The notes beneath the pieces are model-generated. The model ran no database searches. It saw only the letters and a list, made by a program, of their open reading frames with translations, and was not told where the DNA came from. Shown here in pieces: positions 1 through 9,616 of a DNA stretch of 64,000 nucleotides (position 1 is its first letter; the number at the start of each line of letters is the position of its first letter). The translations under genes and the position numbers were made by a program. Origin of the DNA: G023898405 sp964368985 (GTDB lineage: Bacteria > Myxococcota > UBA727 > JABDBI01); contig CAYJDW010000001.1 in NCBI GenBank assembly GCA_964368985.1, positions 47,726 through 111,725 on the forward strand, read 5' to 3'.

Positions 1-1671
1 AAAATCAGGAAGTCCGAAAAAAATAGCTCCCAAAAAGTGCAGTTTAATAACTTGCGTGCGGCTTTGGGGCATCCAAAAAAACGTTCCAATTTGGTATTTC
101 ACAGCACCAATGCTCGTTTGCAGCCACGACTTCCCTTCAAACAACAGGAAATTCCATCGCACAAAAAAGTTAACGATAGTTTAAGGGAGACGCTGATAGC
201 ATGGTTAACTGACCCGCAATTTTATGAAATAGCGCCGGATATTGCTCAGCGATTAGAGAAATTATTCAACCTCATTCCTCCTCATCTCGATCGGGAAAAT
301 AACGATAGTTTAACCGAGAAGCATATCGTGGTTTTTCCTGACCGTATGGATCCATTCTTTAAATATTATCATTGGCCCGTGGTGCTCAGCGCCGACCGCA
401 TTCATAGCTTGCAGCTCATGTCGATCGAAGGAGGAAATGAGGCGAAAAATATGTTTGGCCATAGCGAGCTTCGCATCGTGCTTTGTGATCCAAAGAGAGA
501 GCAGATGAGCGACGAGTGTCTTACTGAGGATTTTGCTTATCATTTGGTTCTGACTTTTCGGGCGCAAATGCCTGCAGGCGAGCGCTTAAATCCTGGAAAA
601 GCAATCGTCGGAGATTATCCATCGCGGGCATTTCTTAATTTATTGTCGGATGGCCTTGCGCAATACGACAAGGAGAAACGTGTGGTTTTCACTCTTCCCC
701 TTAATCTTAGTCGGCAACAATTGGAGCTCTTTGTCACTCATTTGAGCCGCGTTCTTAAGCAAGAAGGGCCTTATAAATTTTTCTCAAATAATTGCGCGAC
801 AGAGCTTTTTGCTTTTCTGCAGGCGCTGGTGGAAGAGCCTCGCTTCTTTGAAAGCATGCCTCTTTCGCCTAATGGCCTAATTCAATCTGCCAAAAATGCG
901 GGCTTAATTAATATAGAATGGCCTCATCAACGTAAAAAAACTCTTGATTTACTAAGATTAGAGGATCGTGGCTTAGCTTTTGTTCCGACTCAGACAAAAC
1001 AGCACTATTATTTTAAAGAACTTAAGAAAAGAATTAGCTTAGTAGCTGTGGATCCTTCTATGGAATCGCGCGTGTTTTTCAGCCTAAGATCTTATGAGAG
1101 ATTGGCGTGGTATGATGGCATTTTTAGGAGCATCCCTAAGCGATTTAAAACAGATAAAAATAAAGAAAAAATTAAAATTATAGTGGGTCTAATAACTATT
1201 TTGGAAGAATTGCTAAATAATAAATTAAAACACCAGTTAGTAAAAGAAGTTTCTCTATGGCTTAAGAGTGTAGATAAAGATGATTTAATGCAAGATAGCC
1301 AAGAAAAATTTATGGCGAGTGAACAAGAGATTCTTAATAAAACAACAAAAAAATTAAAACACATTAAAAAACGAGGCCACCTGATCACGCTGACAACGCA
1401 CAGCGAGCTTCAGAAATGGCGACGACGGGAACTGAGGGCGAGAAAGGAAATGACTGAGAATTGGCTTCTTAAACGTCAACTGTCACTTCTTCTCGCCAAC
1501 ACCGAATTGGATGGGCAGCAGCAAATTACTAATTATCTGCAGGGACTAAATAATCCCCAAAATCCGCCACCACAGCCCACCGACCACCAACCAAATGATA
1601 ATATTGACGAAGCTCATTATGAGGCCTACGCGCCACCACTCGTCGAGCTTGACATAACCCGATCCGAATAG
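1..1671 (+). CDS. DUF4105 (Lnb N-terminal periplasmic domain) protein, 5' partial
   Basis: The frame is open back to the first base of the window without a stop, so the true start and any signal peptide lie outside; the first possible start inside is GTG at 37. The recognisable part is a DUF4105-like domain: an HSELRIVL segment (about 460-483) and, 300 bases on, FFSNNCATELF (about 778-810), the conserved Asn-Cys-(Ala/Thr)-Thr site of this papain-like periplasmic family. The downstream region is charged and helical, and the tail is Pro/Asn rich. DUF4105 proteins are exported, and their physiological role is poorly defined. The last 42 codons run antisense through the 3' end of the neighbouring transporter gene, so the tail may be an extension past a lost stop. 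The domain call is moderately sure; no function is assigned. Confidence 0.62.
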   Translation, partial: KIRKSEKNSSQKVQFNNLRAALGHPKKRSNLVFHSTNARLQPRLPFKQQEIPSHKKVNDSLRETLIAWLTDPQFYEIAPDIAQRLEKLFNLIPPHLDRENNDSLTEKHIVVFPDRMDPFFKYYHWPVVLSADRIHSLQLMSIEGGNEAKNMFGHSELRIVLCDPKREQMSDECLTEDFAYHLVLTFRAQMPAGERLNPGKAIVGDYPSRAFLNLLSDGLAQYDKEKRVVFTLPLNLSRQQLELFVTHLSRVLKQEGPYKFFSNNCATELFAFLQALVEEPRFFESMPLSPNGLIQSAKNAGLINIEWPHQRKKTLDLLRLEDRGLAFVPTQTKQHYYFKELKKRISLVAVDPSMESRVFFSLRSYERLAWYDGIFRSIPKRFKTDKNKEKIKIIVGLITILEELLNNKLKHQLVKEVSLWLKSVDKDDLMQDSQEKFMASEQEILNKTTKKLKHIKKRGHLITLTTHSELQKWRRRELRARKEMTENWLLKRQLSLLLANTELDGQQQITNYLQGLNNPQNPPPQPTDHQPNDNIDEAHYEAYAPPLVELDITRSE

Positions 1672-2955
1672 AATCGGTGCCGGGCCAATACCGTAGTGAG
1701 TGAGGGAGCCAAAAAGAGAACTTGCGAAGCACAGCGCCAAAGCGAAGGGGGTGGCTGGGGCGCCGAGCGCGATTGCGCCCATAAGGAAGGGCAAAAACAT
1801 GGCGCCGACGTGAGCGGTGCAGCTTGCGAAAAAATAATGGCTGTAAAAATAAACTAAATATAATAATAAAATGCCTATGACCACGTGTAAACTGCTCATT
1901 TGCGTGGCGACCATTTGGCCGAACCAACCTGCAAAACCCGTGGTAGAAAGACCTTCCGCGAGGGCCAAAAGCGCGCCAAACCAAATGAAAGTTTCAAAGG
2001 CGCTATGCAGTTTTAGAAGCTGATCCCAGCTAAAGACGCCGACCACCAAAAGAAAAGTCATACCTAGGAGCGCGGCAACCACCGCAGAAACATCAATGAG
2101 AGGGCCGAGCAGCCACAAAGTCATGAGTAAAAAGAAGCCCAAAGCCATCCAGCGCTCTTGGGCTTTCATGGGGCCTAAATTTTTTAACTCTATTTTGGCG
2201 TTAACTACCGCACTTGTCGTGTCTTTAATTTCTGGGGGAGCGATTTTCGCTAACACGATGGGAATGGCGAATAAACTTGCGAGACCAGGGGCTAAGGCCG
2301 CGAGTGCCCATGAGACCCACGTGATTTCGACCCCAGCATTTTTAGCCAATTTAGCCGCAAATGGATTTGCCGCCATGGCTGTCATAAACATCGCCGAAGT
2401 GACCACGGTAAAATTAAATAAGCATAAAACTAAATAGGTGCCGATGCGCTGGCTGGATTTTTCATTGGGATGACTATCAAAAGAACGCGCAATCGATTCT
2501 ACAACTGGGTAAATAATTCCGCCCGTTCTAGCGGTGGAGCTCGGTGTGCCCGGCGCCAAAATCAGTTCGGTGAGTCCAATCCCGTAAGCAATGCCAAGGG
2601 AACTTTTGCCAAATGCTGCGATAAATAACAAAGCAATTCGTCGTCCAAGACCGGTATGCACAAAACCAAATGATATAAAAAAAGCACTTAAAATGAGCCA
2701 CGTTATGGGCGATGTAAAACCACTAAAAGCCACGCTAAAAGTCATGCTTTTGGTTAAAATAGCGACGGTAAGTCCCATTAATGAAGCGGCCCCCATAGGG
2801 AAAACACCAAGCATCACCAGCACGATGGTGCTGAGAAATATAGCAAATAATTGCCAAGCATCTGCACCAAGACCCGCTGGAGTGGGCAAAAAATAAACCA
2901 GCCAACCAACAAAGAGCGAGAAAATAAGTTTGATATTGCGTTTTGAATTGAGCAT
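1546..2955 (-). CDS. DASS/SLC13-family anion (dicarboxylate-type) permease
   Basis: A 469-residue, very hydrophobic protein with about a dozen membrane segments. The segment APGTPSSTARTGGIIYPV (about residues 135-152) matches the substrate-binding SNT-type motif of the divalent anion:Na+ symporter family (CitT, YbhI and 2-oxoglutarate/malate translocator branch). The related C-terminal repeat has GSLTHYGIGPAPILFGSGY. Length is normal for the family. It likely imports di- or tricarboxylates across the inner membrane; the substrate cannot be told from sequence. It lies 125 bases downstream of uup on the same strand and may share its transcript. Its last 126 bases overlap the convergent DUF4105 gene. 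Confidence 0.88.
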   Translation of the reverse strand: MLNSKRNIKLIFSLFVGWLVYFLPTPAGLGADAWQLFAIFLSTIVLVMLGVFPMGAASLMGLTVAILTKSMTFSVAFSGFTSPITWLILSAFFISFGFVHTGLGRRIALLFIAAFGKSSLGIAYGIGLTELILAPGTPSSTARTGGIIYPVVESIARSFDSHPNEKSSQRIGTYLVLCLFNFTVVTSAMFMTAMAANPFAAKLAKNAGVEITWVSWALAALAPGLASLFAIPIVLAKIAPPEIKDTTSAVVNAKIELKNLGPMKAQERWMALGFFLLMTLWLLGPLIDVSAVVAALLGMTFLLVVGVFSWDQLLKLHSAFETFIWFGALLALAEGLSTTGFAGWFGQMVATQMSSLHVVIGILLLYLVYFYSHYFFASCTAHVGAMFLPFLMGAIALGAPATPFALALCFASSLFGSLTHYGIGPAPILFGSGYVKLDEWWRVGLIMSFVNIIIWLVVGGLWWRILGII

Positions 2956-3080
2956 GAGGGCTTATTACCAATTATTCCGAAGGTGTACGCGGATTAACTA
3001 TCGGGTAGGCGCGATTGGACAAGGGAGTGGGAATAAGGATATCAGCGAGCCCGTGCGAGCCTATACCGAGGCCGCTGGAA

Positions 3081-4982
3081 TCAGCCACCCATCTCTTCTA
3101 ATTCTTGCCAGCGCTCATAGAGCTTCTCTATTTCTAGCTCCACAATTTTTAGCCGCTCAATCTTTTCCTGGCTGAGCTTGGCGTCGCGAAAAACTTCGCT
3201 ATTGGCAAGATCGGCGTGAAGCTTGGTTCGTTCGCTTTCTAGATTCTCAATGAGGCCGGATATTTTTTGCCATTCTTGTTCTTCTTTAAAACTTCTCTTT
3301 TTCGCCCGAGGACGTTCTCTTTCTATTTTGTGGGAAGATTTTTTACTTTCACTCCCAGATGATGAGCCTAACTCTTTTGCCTTTTGTCCTCGATAATCGC
3401 TGTAATTACCGTTGTAAACTTCAAGACGGCTTTGGGTGCCGACAGCCTCGAACGCGATAATATGATTGCAAATATGGTCTAGGAAACTTCGATCGTGGCT
3501 CACCACGAAAACCACGCCGTCATAATCGAGCAATATTTCTTCCAACACAGCGAGACTCGATACGTCCAAATCGTTGGTAGGCTCATCGAGAAGCAAACAA
3601 TTGGCTTGATGCCGAAAGAGTTTGGCAAGCATTAGGCGGTTTTGTTCTCCACCAGATAAACCTGAAACTCGGCGATTAGCATCGCCACCAGAGAACAAAT
3701 AGCGTTCTAGATAGCTGGCGATATGAATTTTTTGTTCGTCGATATGAACATAGTCACCGTGGTCTGCCAAGGTTTCTTTGAGTGTTGCATTAGGGTCGAG
3801 GATTTCTCGATGCTGGTCGAACTCAAGAACTTTAGTGTTTTTGCCAAATTTAATATGGCCGAAACTCGGTGCTATTTTTCCTGCCAAAATGGACAAGAGC
3901 GTCGTTTTTCCGACACCGTTGGGGCCCAAAATTCCATAGCGCTGCCCGGCGCCAACTTTTAGGCTAAAATTCTTAAACAAAACTCGCTCGCCGATGGCCG
4001 CACCAACTTGATCAAGCTCCAAAATGGTATTACCCAAACGCTTTATTCGCGCGGTGGCAAGCTGAAGCTGTTTATTTCTTTGAGATACATTATCCTTCGT
4101 GATTTGATCCATGAGTTCATAAGCCCGATCGATGCGGGCATTTTGCTTGGTAGTTCTTGCAGGCGTGCCTGCTCTGAGCCAAGCAAGCTCTCCGACCATC
4201 AAGCGTTCACGACGGTGAAGACTGCGCTGGTCAATTAATTCTCGCACTAATTTATTTTCAAGATAATTGGCGAATGGAGGTTCGTGGCTATATATCTGAC
4301 CCTTATCAAGCTCTACAATTTTCGTGGCCATCTCGTCGATAAAAGCTCGATCGTGGGAGACAAAGAGCACGGCAGAAGTGGATTTGGTAAAAGTTTCCAC
4401 AAGAAATTGAATAGCTCTGATATCAAGGTGGTTGGTGGGCTCGTCGAGCAAATAAATATCGGGAGCTTGCAATAAAATTCTAGCTAAATCCACCCGGCGT
4501 TTTTCACCGCCCGACAAGGTGCCGATGGCTTGATCTTTAGCACTAATGCCGAGGCGACTAAGCACGGTGTCAACGAGATAATCCGTATCAAAACCACCCT
4601 TGTGTTCAATGAATTGCGTCAATTGATCGATTTTAGTTACCAATCGACCAGCATCTTTTATGTGAGCGGATTCCTCGCATAAAACCTGGTGTTCAGCGAT
4701 AGCCGCCAAATGTTCTGCCATGCCGAGACGAACCGTCTCTAATACGGTTAAATCTTTGTCGAGGTCGGGGGTTTGCTGCAGCAGCGCAACGGTGATGCCC
4801 TTAGCCTTTTCAATTTTGCCACCATCAGGGGCCTCACCAGCCAAAAGCTTGAGCAAGCTCGACTTTCCCGCGCCATTTTGCCCGACTAATGCGAGACGTT
4901 CTTTGGGTAACAAGGAAAGCGAAACGTCATCAAGAATAACGCGATCGCCGAAAGCTAAGTGTAGATTTGAGGCATTAAGCAT
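3081..4982 (-). CDS. uup: ABC-F family ATPase, Uup type
   Basis: A soluble 633-residue protein with two ABC domains and no membrane segments, the ABC-F layout. The first has Walker A GQNGAGKS (about residues 35-42) and signature LSGGEKRR; the second has GPNGVGKT and LSGGEQNR. Both end in LLDEPTN-type Walker B motifs. After the second domain comes a Lys/Ser-rich linker and a C-terminal coiled coil (about residues 560-630, ending YERWQELEEMGG), the tail that distinguishes Uup from EttA. Uup proteins act on the ribosome and influence transposon excision and DNA structure tolerance in Escherichia coli. The start is ATG at 4982. A family A hairpin lies just upstream. Confidence 0.9.
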   Translation of the reverse strand: MLNASNLHLAFGDRVILDDVSLSLLPKERLALVGQNGAGKSSLLKLLAGEAPDGGKIEKAKGITVALLQQTPDLDKDLTVLETVRLGMAEHLAAIAEHQVLCEESAHIKDAGRLVTKIDQLTQFIEHKGGFDTDYLVDTVLSRLGISAKDQAIGTLSGGEKRRVDLARILLQAPDIYLLDEPTNHLDIRAIQFLVETFTKSTSAVLFVSHDRAFIDEMATKIVELDKGQIYSHEPPFANYLENKLVRELIDQRSLHRRERLMVGELAWLRAGTPARTTKQNARIDRAYELMDQITKDNVSQRNKQLQLATARIKRLGNTILELDQVGAAIGERVLFKNFSLKVGAGQRYGILGPNGVGKTTLLSILAGKIAPSFGHIKFGKNTKVLEFDQHREILDPNATLKETLADHGDYVHIDEQKIHIASYLERYLFSGGDANRRVSGLSGGEQNRLMLAKLFRHQANCLLLDEPTNDLDVSSLAVLEEILLDYDGVVFVVSHDRSFLDHICNHIIAFEAVGTQSRLEVYNGNYSDYRGQKAKELGSSSGSESKKSSHKIERERPRAKKRSFKEEQEWQKISGLIENLESERTKLHADLANSEVFRDAKLSQEKIERLKIVELEIEKLYERWQELEEMGG

Positions 4983-5034
4983 GCCCCTTTATGTCGAAAG
5001 CGGGTGAATGACGCAATGGAGGGCCAGAATTCGT

Positions 5035-5100
5035 CATTGCGAGCGTAGCGCGGCAATTGAATTGGCACTTTGCCTGGATTGCCGCGCTACGCTCGCAATG
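5035..5100. repeat. Family A palindromic repeat (copy A1)
   Basis: Two perfect 22-base inverted arms (5035-5056 and 5079-5100) of the type CATTGCGAGCGTAGCGCGGC are separated by 22 bases. It starts 27 bases from the stop of the exported-protein gene on the minus strand and just upstream of uup. It is a REP-like element that would form a strong RNA hairpin; related copies occur at 5862, 11462, 37203 and 38391. Confidence 0.85.
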
Positions 5101-5127
5101 GCAGTAGGTTTTTATACAAAGAGGATT

Positions 5128-5742
5128 CTAGCGTTTGTTGCCATCTTCGCCAGCACCATCATCTTCATCATCCTCGCCGCCAACCCGAACCATCATTTCT
5201 TCCCAAGCCATGATGAGACCAGGAGCGCCAGCTACATCTGGGCTTGAAAGCGATCCAACGCGAAAAATTTTCTTTTCCCAAGTTGCAAAAGTGACCGTTT
5301 CTTCAAAAAGTCGATCGCCTAAATTAGCGCTAATATGACATTGGACGCTTTGGCAATAACCATGTCCTTCATGGGAAATATCCCCCAAAGCTGTGTGTTC
5401 AGTGAGCGCAACCGTGAAAAAACCATTATCGGAGAAATCAAAACTTAGACTAAAAGCTCCAACGCCATATTCTCGCACATAATCAACCTTCCAAGTATTC
5501 CAGTTCACCGTAGCGAGACTGGAATAGGTGCCGCTTTGGTCGCTGGCGGTAATATAATGTCCGAGCCCTAGGTATTGGCCGGTAGGAAAATCGGTGATTG
5601 GTGTGTAATCCTTGGGCCCCGGAATTTTTTTCGAAGAATTTACCAGAAATGATTCTACGGGTGAATATCTGTTAACACCCGCATCCTTCGCTAAAAGTGA
5701 GCCGGCTAGTAAAAAAATTGCACAAAATAATACTCTTTTCAT
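5128..5742 (-). CDS. Exported protein of unknown function with acidic tail
   Basis: I do not recognise the family. The 204-residue product starts with a signal peptide, MKRVLFCAIFLLAGSLLAKD (cleavage likely near residue 19), so mature protein should reach the periplasm or beyond. The body has many short beta-type stretches and a pair of cysteines (GYCQSVQCHIS) that could form a disulfide. The C-terminus is strongly acidic (GGEDDEDDGAGEDG). I chose ATG at 5742 because GGGGGA lies about four bases upstream and the signal peptide begins there; an upstream in-frame start at 5760 would add six residues. It stands alone between two family A repeats. Confidence 0.65.
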   Translation of the reverse strand: MKRVLFCAIFLLAGSLLAKDAGVNRYSPVESFLVNSSKKIPGPKDYTPITDFPTGQYLGLGHYITASDQSGTYSSLATVNWNTWKVDYVREYGVGAFSLSFDFSDNGFFTVALTEHTALGDISHEGHGYCQSVQCHISANLGDRLFEETVTFATWEKKIFRVGSLSSPDVAGAPGLIMAWEEMMVRVGGEDDEDDGAGEDGNKR

Positions 5743-5861
5743 GATCCCCCCCGGAAACATGCGGTGATGCTTTTAATTGGTAACTTGATTGGGGAATTAA
5801 TTGCAAGGGAAGCTGGGGAGTCATTATGTCGAGGTAACTCTAAACGCACGCACCTTTTCCT

Positions 5862-5940
5862 TGGATTGCCGCGCTCCGCTCGCAATGACGAGTGGTGTGC
5901 GAGAAATTCGTCGTCATTGCGAGCGAAGCGCGGCAATCCA
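5862..5940. repeat. Family A palindromic repeat (copy A2)
   Basis: Inverted 29-base arms, 5862-5890 and 5912-5940, with one mismatch and a 21-base loop. The right arm carries CATTGCGAGCGAAGCGCGGC. It begins 17 bases beyond the dnaE stop, so it would be transcribed as a 3' hairpin of dnaE. Confidence 0.88.
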
Positions 5941-5957
5941 TGCCTTCGTGTCGACGC

Positions 5958-8900
5958 TTAAATTCGCGCCACCTTCAGATGAGGGATACTTTGCTCCAGC
6001 AAGGCCATCAAATGATCGCTGGGATTCACGAGGATCTTTCTCGATAAACTCATTTCCAAATCGATATATTGATTCAGACTAAAGCGCATCCGGACGGTTT
6101 TTTCTCCAGGATGTTCGCTGAAGAGTTTTTGCATATGCATGAGAACTTTTTCATCTACTTTGGCGTCACGCAGATCGATGCTTAAATAAGCGCTACGGCT
6201 GATTTGCGCATCTGCAAGTAAACGCACTTCGGTGAGGCGCATTTTAGGTTTTTGTTGCTGTCCTTCGTCGTCCATATCGTCGATCAAGGCGCGACCGGTG
6301 ATGATGAGCGGCTCTTTGGTTTTTAATAAACTTTCAGCTTGCTCATAAGCGCCGCTAAAACATAAAAGTTCGGCTTGCCCAAAACTATCTTCTAGCACCA
6401 CTACCGCCCAGCGCCCTTTGCCACTTTTTAAGGGCCGTTCTTTGAGCATACTCACTACGCCGACAATGCTCACTTCTTCCAAATGGCGAGAGCTCGCTAG
6501 CTGCACGGTGGGGATGGCGCCCAGGGCTTTGGCATCTTTTTCATAAGGATCGAGCGGATGGCCTGATAGATAAAAACCCACCGCTTCTTTTTCCATTAAT
6601 AATCGATCTTTTTGCAGGTATTCACCAACTTCAGGATATTCTTCAAGACTATCTTCTTCAGTGTTGGTAGAAAACATATCAAACATACTTGTTTGACCGC
6701 GATTATTGTCCTTTTGAATGCGTTGAGCTTGAGCGATAGCTTTATCGATCGAATGCATGAGCTGTTTTCGAGGGCGCGAAAAGCAATCAAAGGCACCCGA
6801 CTTAATCAAAGCTTCCAATACTTTTTTATTTACTTTGGATTGGGCCACATTTTGGCAAAATTGATAAAGACTTTGGGCAAAACCTTTTTCTCGTCTGGTC
6901 TCGATGATGGCCTCGAGAGCCGCATCGCCCAAGCCCTTGACCGCGCCTAAGCCGAAACGAATTTTCCCGTAGGAAGTCTGTTTGGCGTTTGAGCTTGATT
7001 CATAGTCCACCGTAAAATCGCGCTCGGAAATATTGATATCGGGCGGCAGAACTTTGATGCCTTGAGAGCGCGCTTCTCGGATATATTTCACCACATCATC
7101 GGTGGAACCGCTCGAGGTAGTAAGCAAAGCCGCCATGAATTCCACGGGATAAAAGCGTTTCAAATAAGCGGTTTGGTAGGTAATGAGCGCATAGGCGGCG
7201 GAGTGACTTTTGTTAAAGCCATAGCCTGCAAATTTTTCAATAGTATCGAAAACTTGACCGGCATTTTCTCGACTTACGCCATTTTTTTCAGCGCCGGCAA
7301 TGAAACCTGCACGCTGTTTTTCCATCTCTTCAAATTTTTTCTTTCCCATGGCGCGACGCAAAATGTCGGCGGAGCCCAAGGTGTAGCCAGCCAGAACCTG
7401 GGCAGCTTGCAAAACCTGTTCCTGGTAAACAATGGTGCCATAAGTAGGCTTCAGCACGGGTTCCAAAAGCGGATGGGGATAAATCACCGCTTTACGGCCA
7501 TGCTTACGCTCAATAAAATCGTCCACCATGCCCGATTGCATGGGGCCAGGGCGATAGAGGGCGCCGGCAGCGATTACGTCTTCAAAACAATCGGGTTTTA
7601 GGCGCCGGCACATGTCCTGAAAACCGCCGGATTCAATTTGAAATACGCCTAAAGTGTCGCCAGAAGCGATCAGATCAAAAACTTCTTTGCGATCGGGGGC
7701 TAAAAGTTCAATGGTTAAATGCCGAATTTTGTCATCGCTACGCGCCGCGTGAGGATGGAGCGCGCGCTTTTTTTCTCGAGCATCGAGATCAAGCTTATTT
7801 TCTTCGTCGATGCGCCGGTTCACCATTTTCTCGGCGTGAGCGATAACATCGAGGGTTTTTAGACCCAAAAAGTCGAACTTGACGAGGCCGGCATCTTCGA
7901 CTTTGTCCTTGTCGAATTGCGTGATGAGTTCGCCGTTGGCCCCAGAAAAAACTGGTACATATTCCACCAGATCTTTTTCGCCGATAACAATGCCGCCGGC
8001 ATGCATGCCGGCTTGTCGATAAAGACCTTCCAAAACCCGAGCATTTTCGAGCACTCGAGCATAAAGCGGATCGCTTTTAGCTTTTTCCTTAAGTTTGGGC
8101 GCATATTCGAGGGCTTGTTTAAGATCGGGCTTTTTGCCGTCGATCAAGAGAGGCATCGGTTTTGTGAGTTCATTAATTTCAGCGAAGGGAATGCCCAAAG
8201 TTCGCGCTACATCTTTGACAGCGCTTTTAGGATTGAGCGCCGAATAGGTAGCGATTTGCCCCACGCGATCGCGGCCATAACGGTCCGCCACGTATTGAAT
8301 CACCTCGCCACGGCGTTCTTGCATGAAATCGATATCAAAATCGGGCATGGATACCCGTTCTGGATTTAAAAAGCGCTCAAAGAGCAAGTTATAAGGAATC
8401 GGATCAATATCGGTGATACGTAAAACATAGGCCACCAGCGAGCCTGCGCCCGACCCACGACCTGGGCCCACTTTGATTTCATGATCTTTAGCCCAGTTGA
8501 TAAAGTCCTGAACGATCAAAAAATAACCCGAAAAACCCATCCGAATAATAACGCCAAGCTCTTGTTCAAGACGTGCCCGATAATGATCAATGTCGACGGA
8601 ATAGGGCATTTCTTTGATGCGACGTAAGAGGCCTTGATTGCTCAGATGGCGCAAATAATCTTCTTCGTCGCGATAGCTATCCGGGCAAGGAAATTGCGGT
8701 AAATAGGTTTTTCCCAGCTCGATTTCTACCTTGCAGCGCTGTCCAATTTCGCAGGCATTGGCAAAAGCATCGAGATAATCACCCTTCAATAAATCATACA
8801 TCTCGTCGTGAGAACGGATATAGAAGGCATCGGTTTCGTGTTTATGAAGGGTTGGATCGTCCCATGCTTTTTGCTGACGAATGGCCATTAAAATATTTTG

Positions 8901-9545
8901 GGCGTCGTGTTGGTCGCGGGTGACGTAGTGGCAATCATTGGTGGCGAGGGTGCGCAGGCCCTCTTCTTTGGCAAATTGTGCAAGCTGAGCATTGACGCGT
9001 TCTTGCAGGGGAATGCCATTTGGTTGCACTTCGAGAAAAAAATGCTCGGGGCCAAAAATATGTTTGAAGTCTCGTATGGCCTTGCGGGATCCATCGAGGT
9101 CATTTTGGGCGCATTTTTTAGAAACTTCGCCGCCTAAGCATGCGGTGGAGGCGATCAAACCTTCGCGATGTTTATAAAGTAGCTTTTTGTCGATTCGAGG
9201 GAAAAAATATTTTCCGTTGATAAATGCTTCTGAACTCAGCTTTCTTAAATTGCGATACCCAATGTCGTTTTCAGCCAACAAAACCAAGTGAAAATTCTCA
9301 CGGACTTTATCGGTATAATCAGCCGTTCCCGTGACATAAGCTTCCATGCCCATGATGGGTTTTATACCGGCGCTTTTAGCCTGTTTATAAAAATCCAAAG
9401 CACCAAACATATTGCCGTGGTCGGTAACTGCCACCTGCTTCATACCAAGTTCACCGACGCGACTTATTAAATCCTTGATGCGGATGGCGCCATCCAGAAA
9501 GGAATATTGGGTATGTAGATGCAGATGGGTAAAATCTTTACTCAT
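5958..9545 (-). CDS. dnaE: DNA polymerase III subunit alpha
   Basis: A replicative polymerase of 1195 residues, close to the 1160 of E. coli DnaE. The N-terminal PHP domain begins FTHLHLHTQYSFLDGA. The catalytic palm shows PDFDIDFMQERRGEV with the paired aspartates, followed by RPGPMQSGMVDDFIERKHG and GYGFNKSHSAAYALITYQTA. Helix-hairpin-helix and C-terminal OB-fold regions follow (SIVGVVSMLKERPLKSGKGRW). There is no embedded exonuclease domain, so it is DnaE1-type rather than PolC. I chose ATG at 9545 because the conserved N-terminus starts there with GGGACC just upstream; an in-frame TTG at 9572 is also possible. mutM lies 71 bases upstream on the same strand. Confidence 0.97.
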   Translation of the reverse strand: MSKDFTHLHLHTQYSFLDGAIRIKDLISRVGELGMKQVAVTDHGNMFGALDFYKQAKSAGIKPIMGMEAYVTGTADYTDKVRENFHLVLLAENDIGYRNLRKLSSEAFINGKYFFPRIDKKLLYKHREGLIASTACLGGEVSKKCAQNDLDGSRKAIRDFKHIFGPEHFFLEVQPNGIPLQERVNAQLAQFAKEEGLRTLATNDCHYVTRDQHDAQNILMAIRQQKAWDDPTLHKHETDAFYIRSHDEMYDLLKGDYLDAFANACEIGQRCKVEIELGKTYLPQFPCPDSYRDEEDYLRHLSNQGLLRRIKEMPYSVDIDHYRARLEQELGVIIRMGFSGYFLIVQDFINWAKDHEIKVGPGRGSGAGSLVAYVLRITDIDPIPYNLLFERFLNPERVSMPDFDIDFMQERRGEVIQYVADRYGRDRVGQIATYSALNPKSAVKDVARTLGIPFAEINELTKPMPLLIDGKKPDLKQALEYAPKLKEKAKSDPLYARVLENARVLEGLYRQAGMHAGGIVIGEKDLVEYVPVFSGANGELITQFDKDKVEDAGLVKFDFLGLKTLDVIAHAEKMVNRRIDEENKLDLDAREKKRALHPHAARSDDKIRHLTIELLAPDRKEVFDLIASGDTLGVFQIESGGFQDMCRRLKPDCFEDVIAAGALYRPGPMQSGMVDDFIERKHGRKAVIYPHPLLEPVLKPTYGTIVYQEQVLQAAQVLAGYTLGSADILRRAMGKKKFEEMEKQRAGFIAGAEKNGVSRENAGQVFDTIEKFAGYGFNKSHSAAYALITYQTAYLKRFYPVEFMAALLTTSSGSTDDVVKYIREARSQGIKVLPPDINISERDFTVDYESSSNAKQTSYGKIRFGLGAVKGLGDAALEAIIETRREKGFAQSLYQFCQNVAQSKVNKKVLEALIKSGAFDCFSRPRKQLMHSIDKAIAQAQRIQKDNNRGQTSMFDMFSTNTEEDSLEEYPEVGEYLQKDRLLMEKEAVGFYLSGHPLDPYEKDAKALGAIPTVQLASSRHLEEVSIVGVVSMLKERPLKSGKGRWAVVVLEDSFGQAELLCFSGAYEQAESLLKTKEPLIITGRALIDDMDDEGQQQKPKMRLTEVRLLADAQISRSAYLSIDLRDAKVDEKVLMHMQKLFSEHPGEKTVRMRFSLNQYIDLEMSLSRKILVNPSDHLMALLEQSIPHLKVARI

Positions 9546-9616
9546 GGGTCCCGGGCCTAATTTAAAAACCAATAAAAGGATTAGCGCGAAAAGGCTTAAA
9601 CTTGAATCGAGTCAGC

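Noticed and set aside
2096..2896. Open frames antisense to the DASS transporter (2096-2437 and 2591-2896)
   Set aside because: They lie within a well-supported gene, have no ribosome sites and give unlikely basic proteins.
5764..6082. Open frames through family A repeat A2
   Set aside because: The encoded CERSAAI and RSARNDE type segments are translations of the repeat in other frames.
7062..7601. 179-codon open frame antisense to dnaE
   Set aside because: Fully inside dnaE, whose reading frame is unambiguous; no start signal is present.
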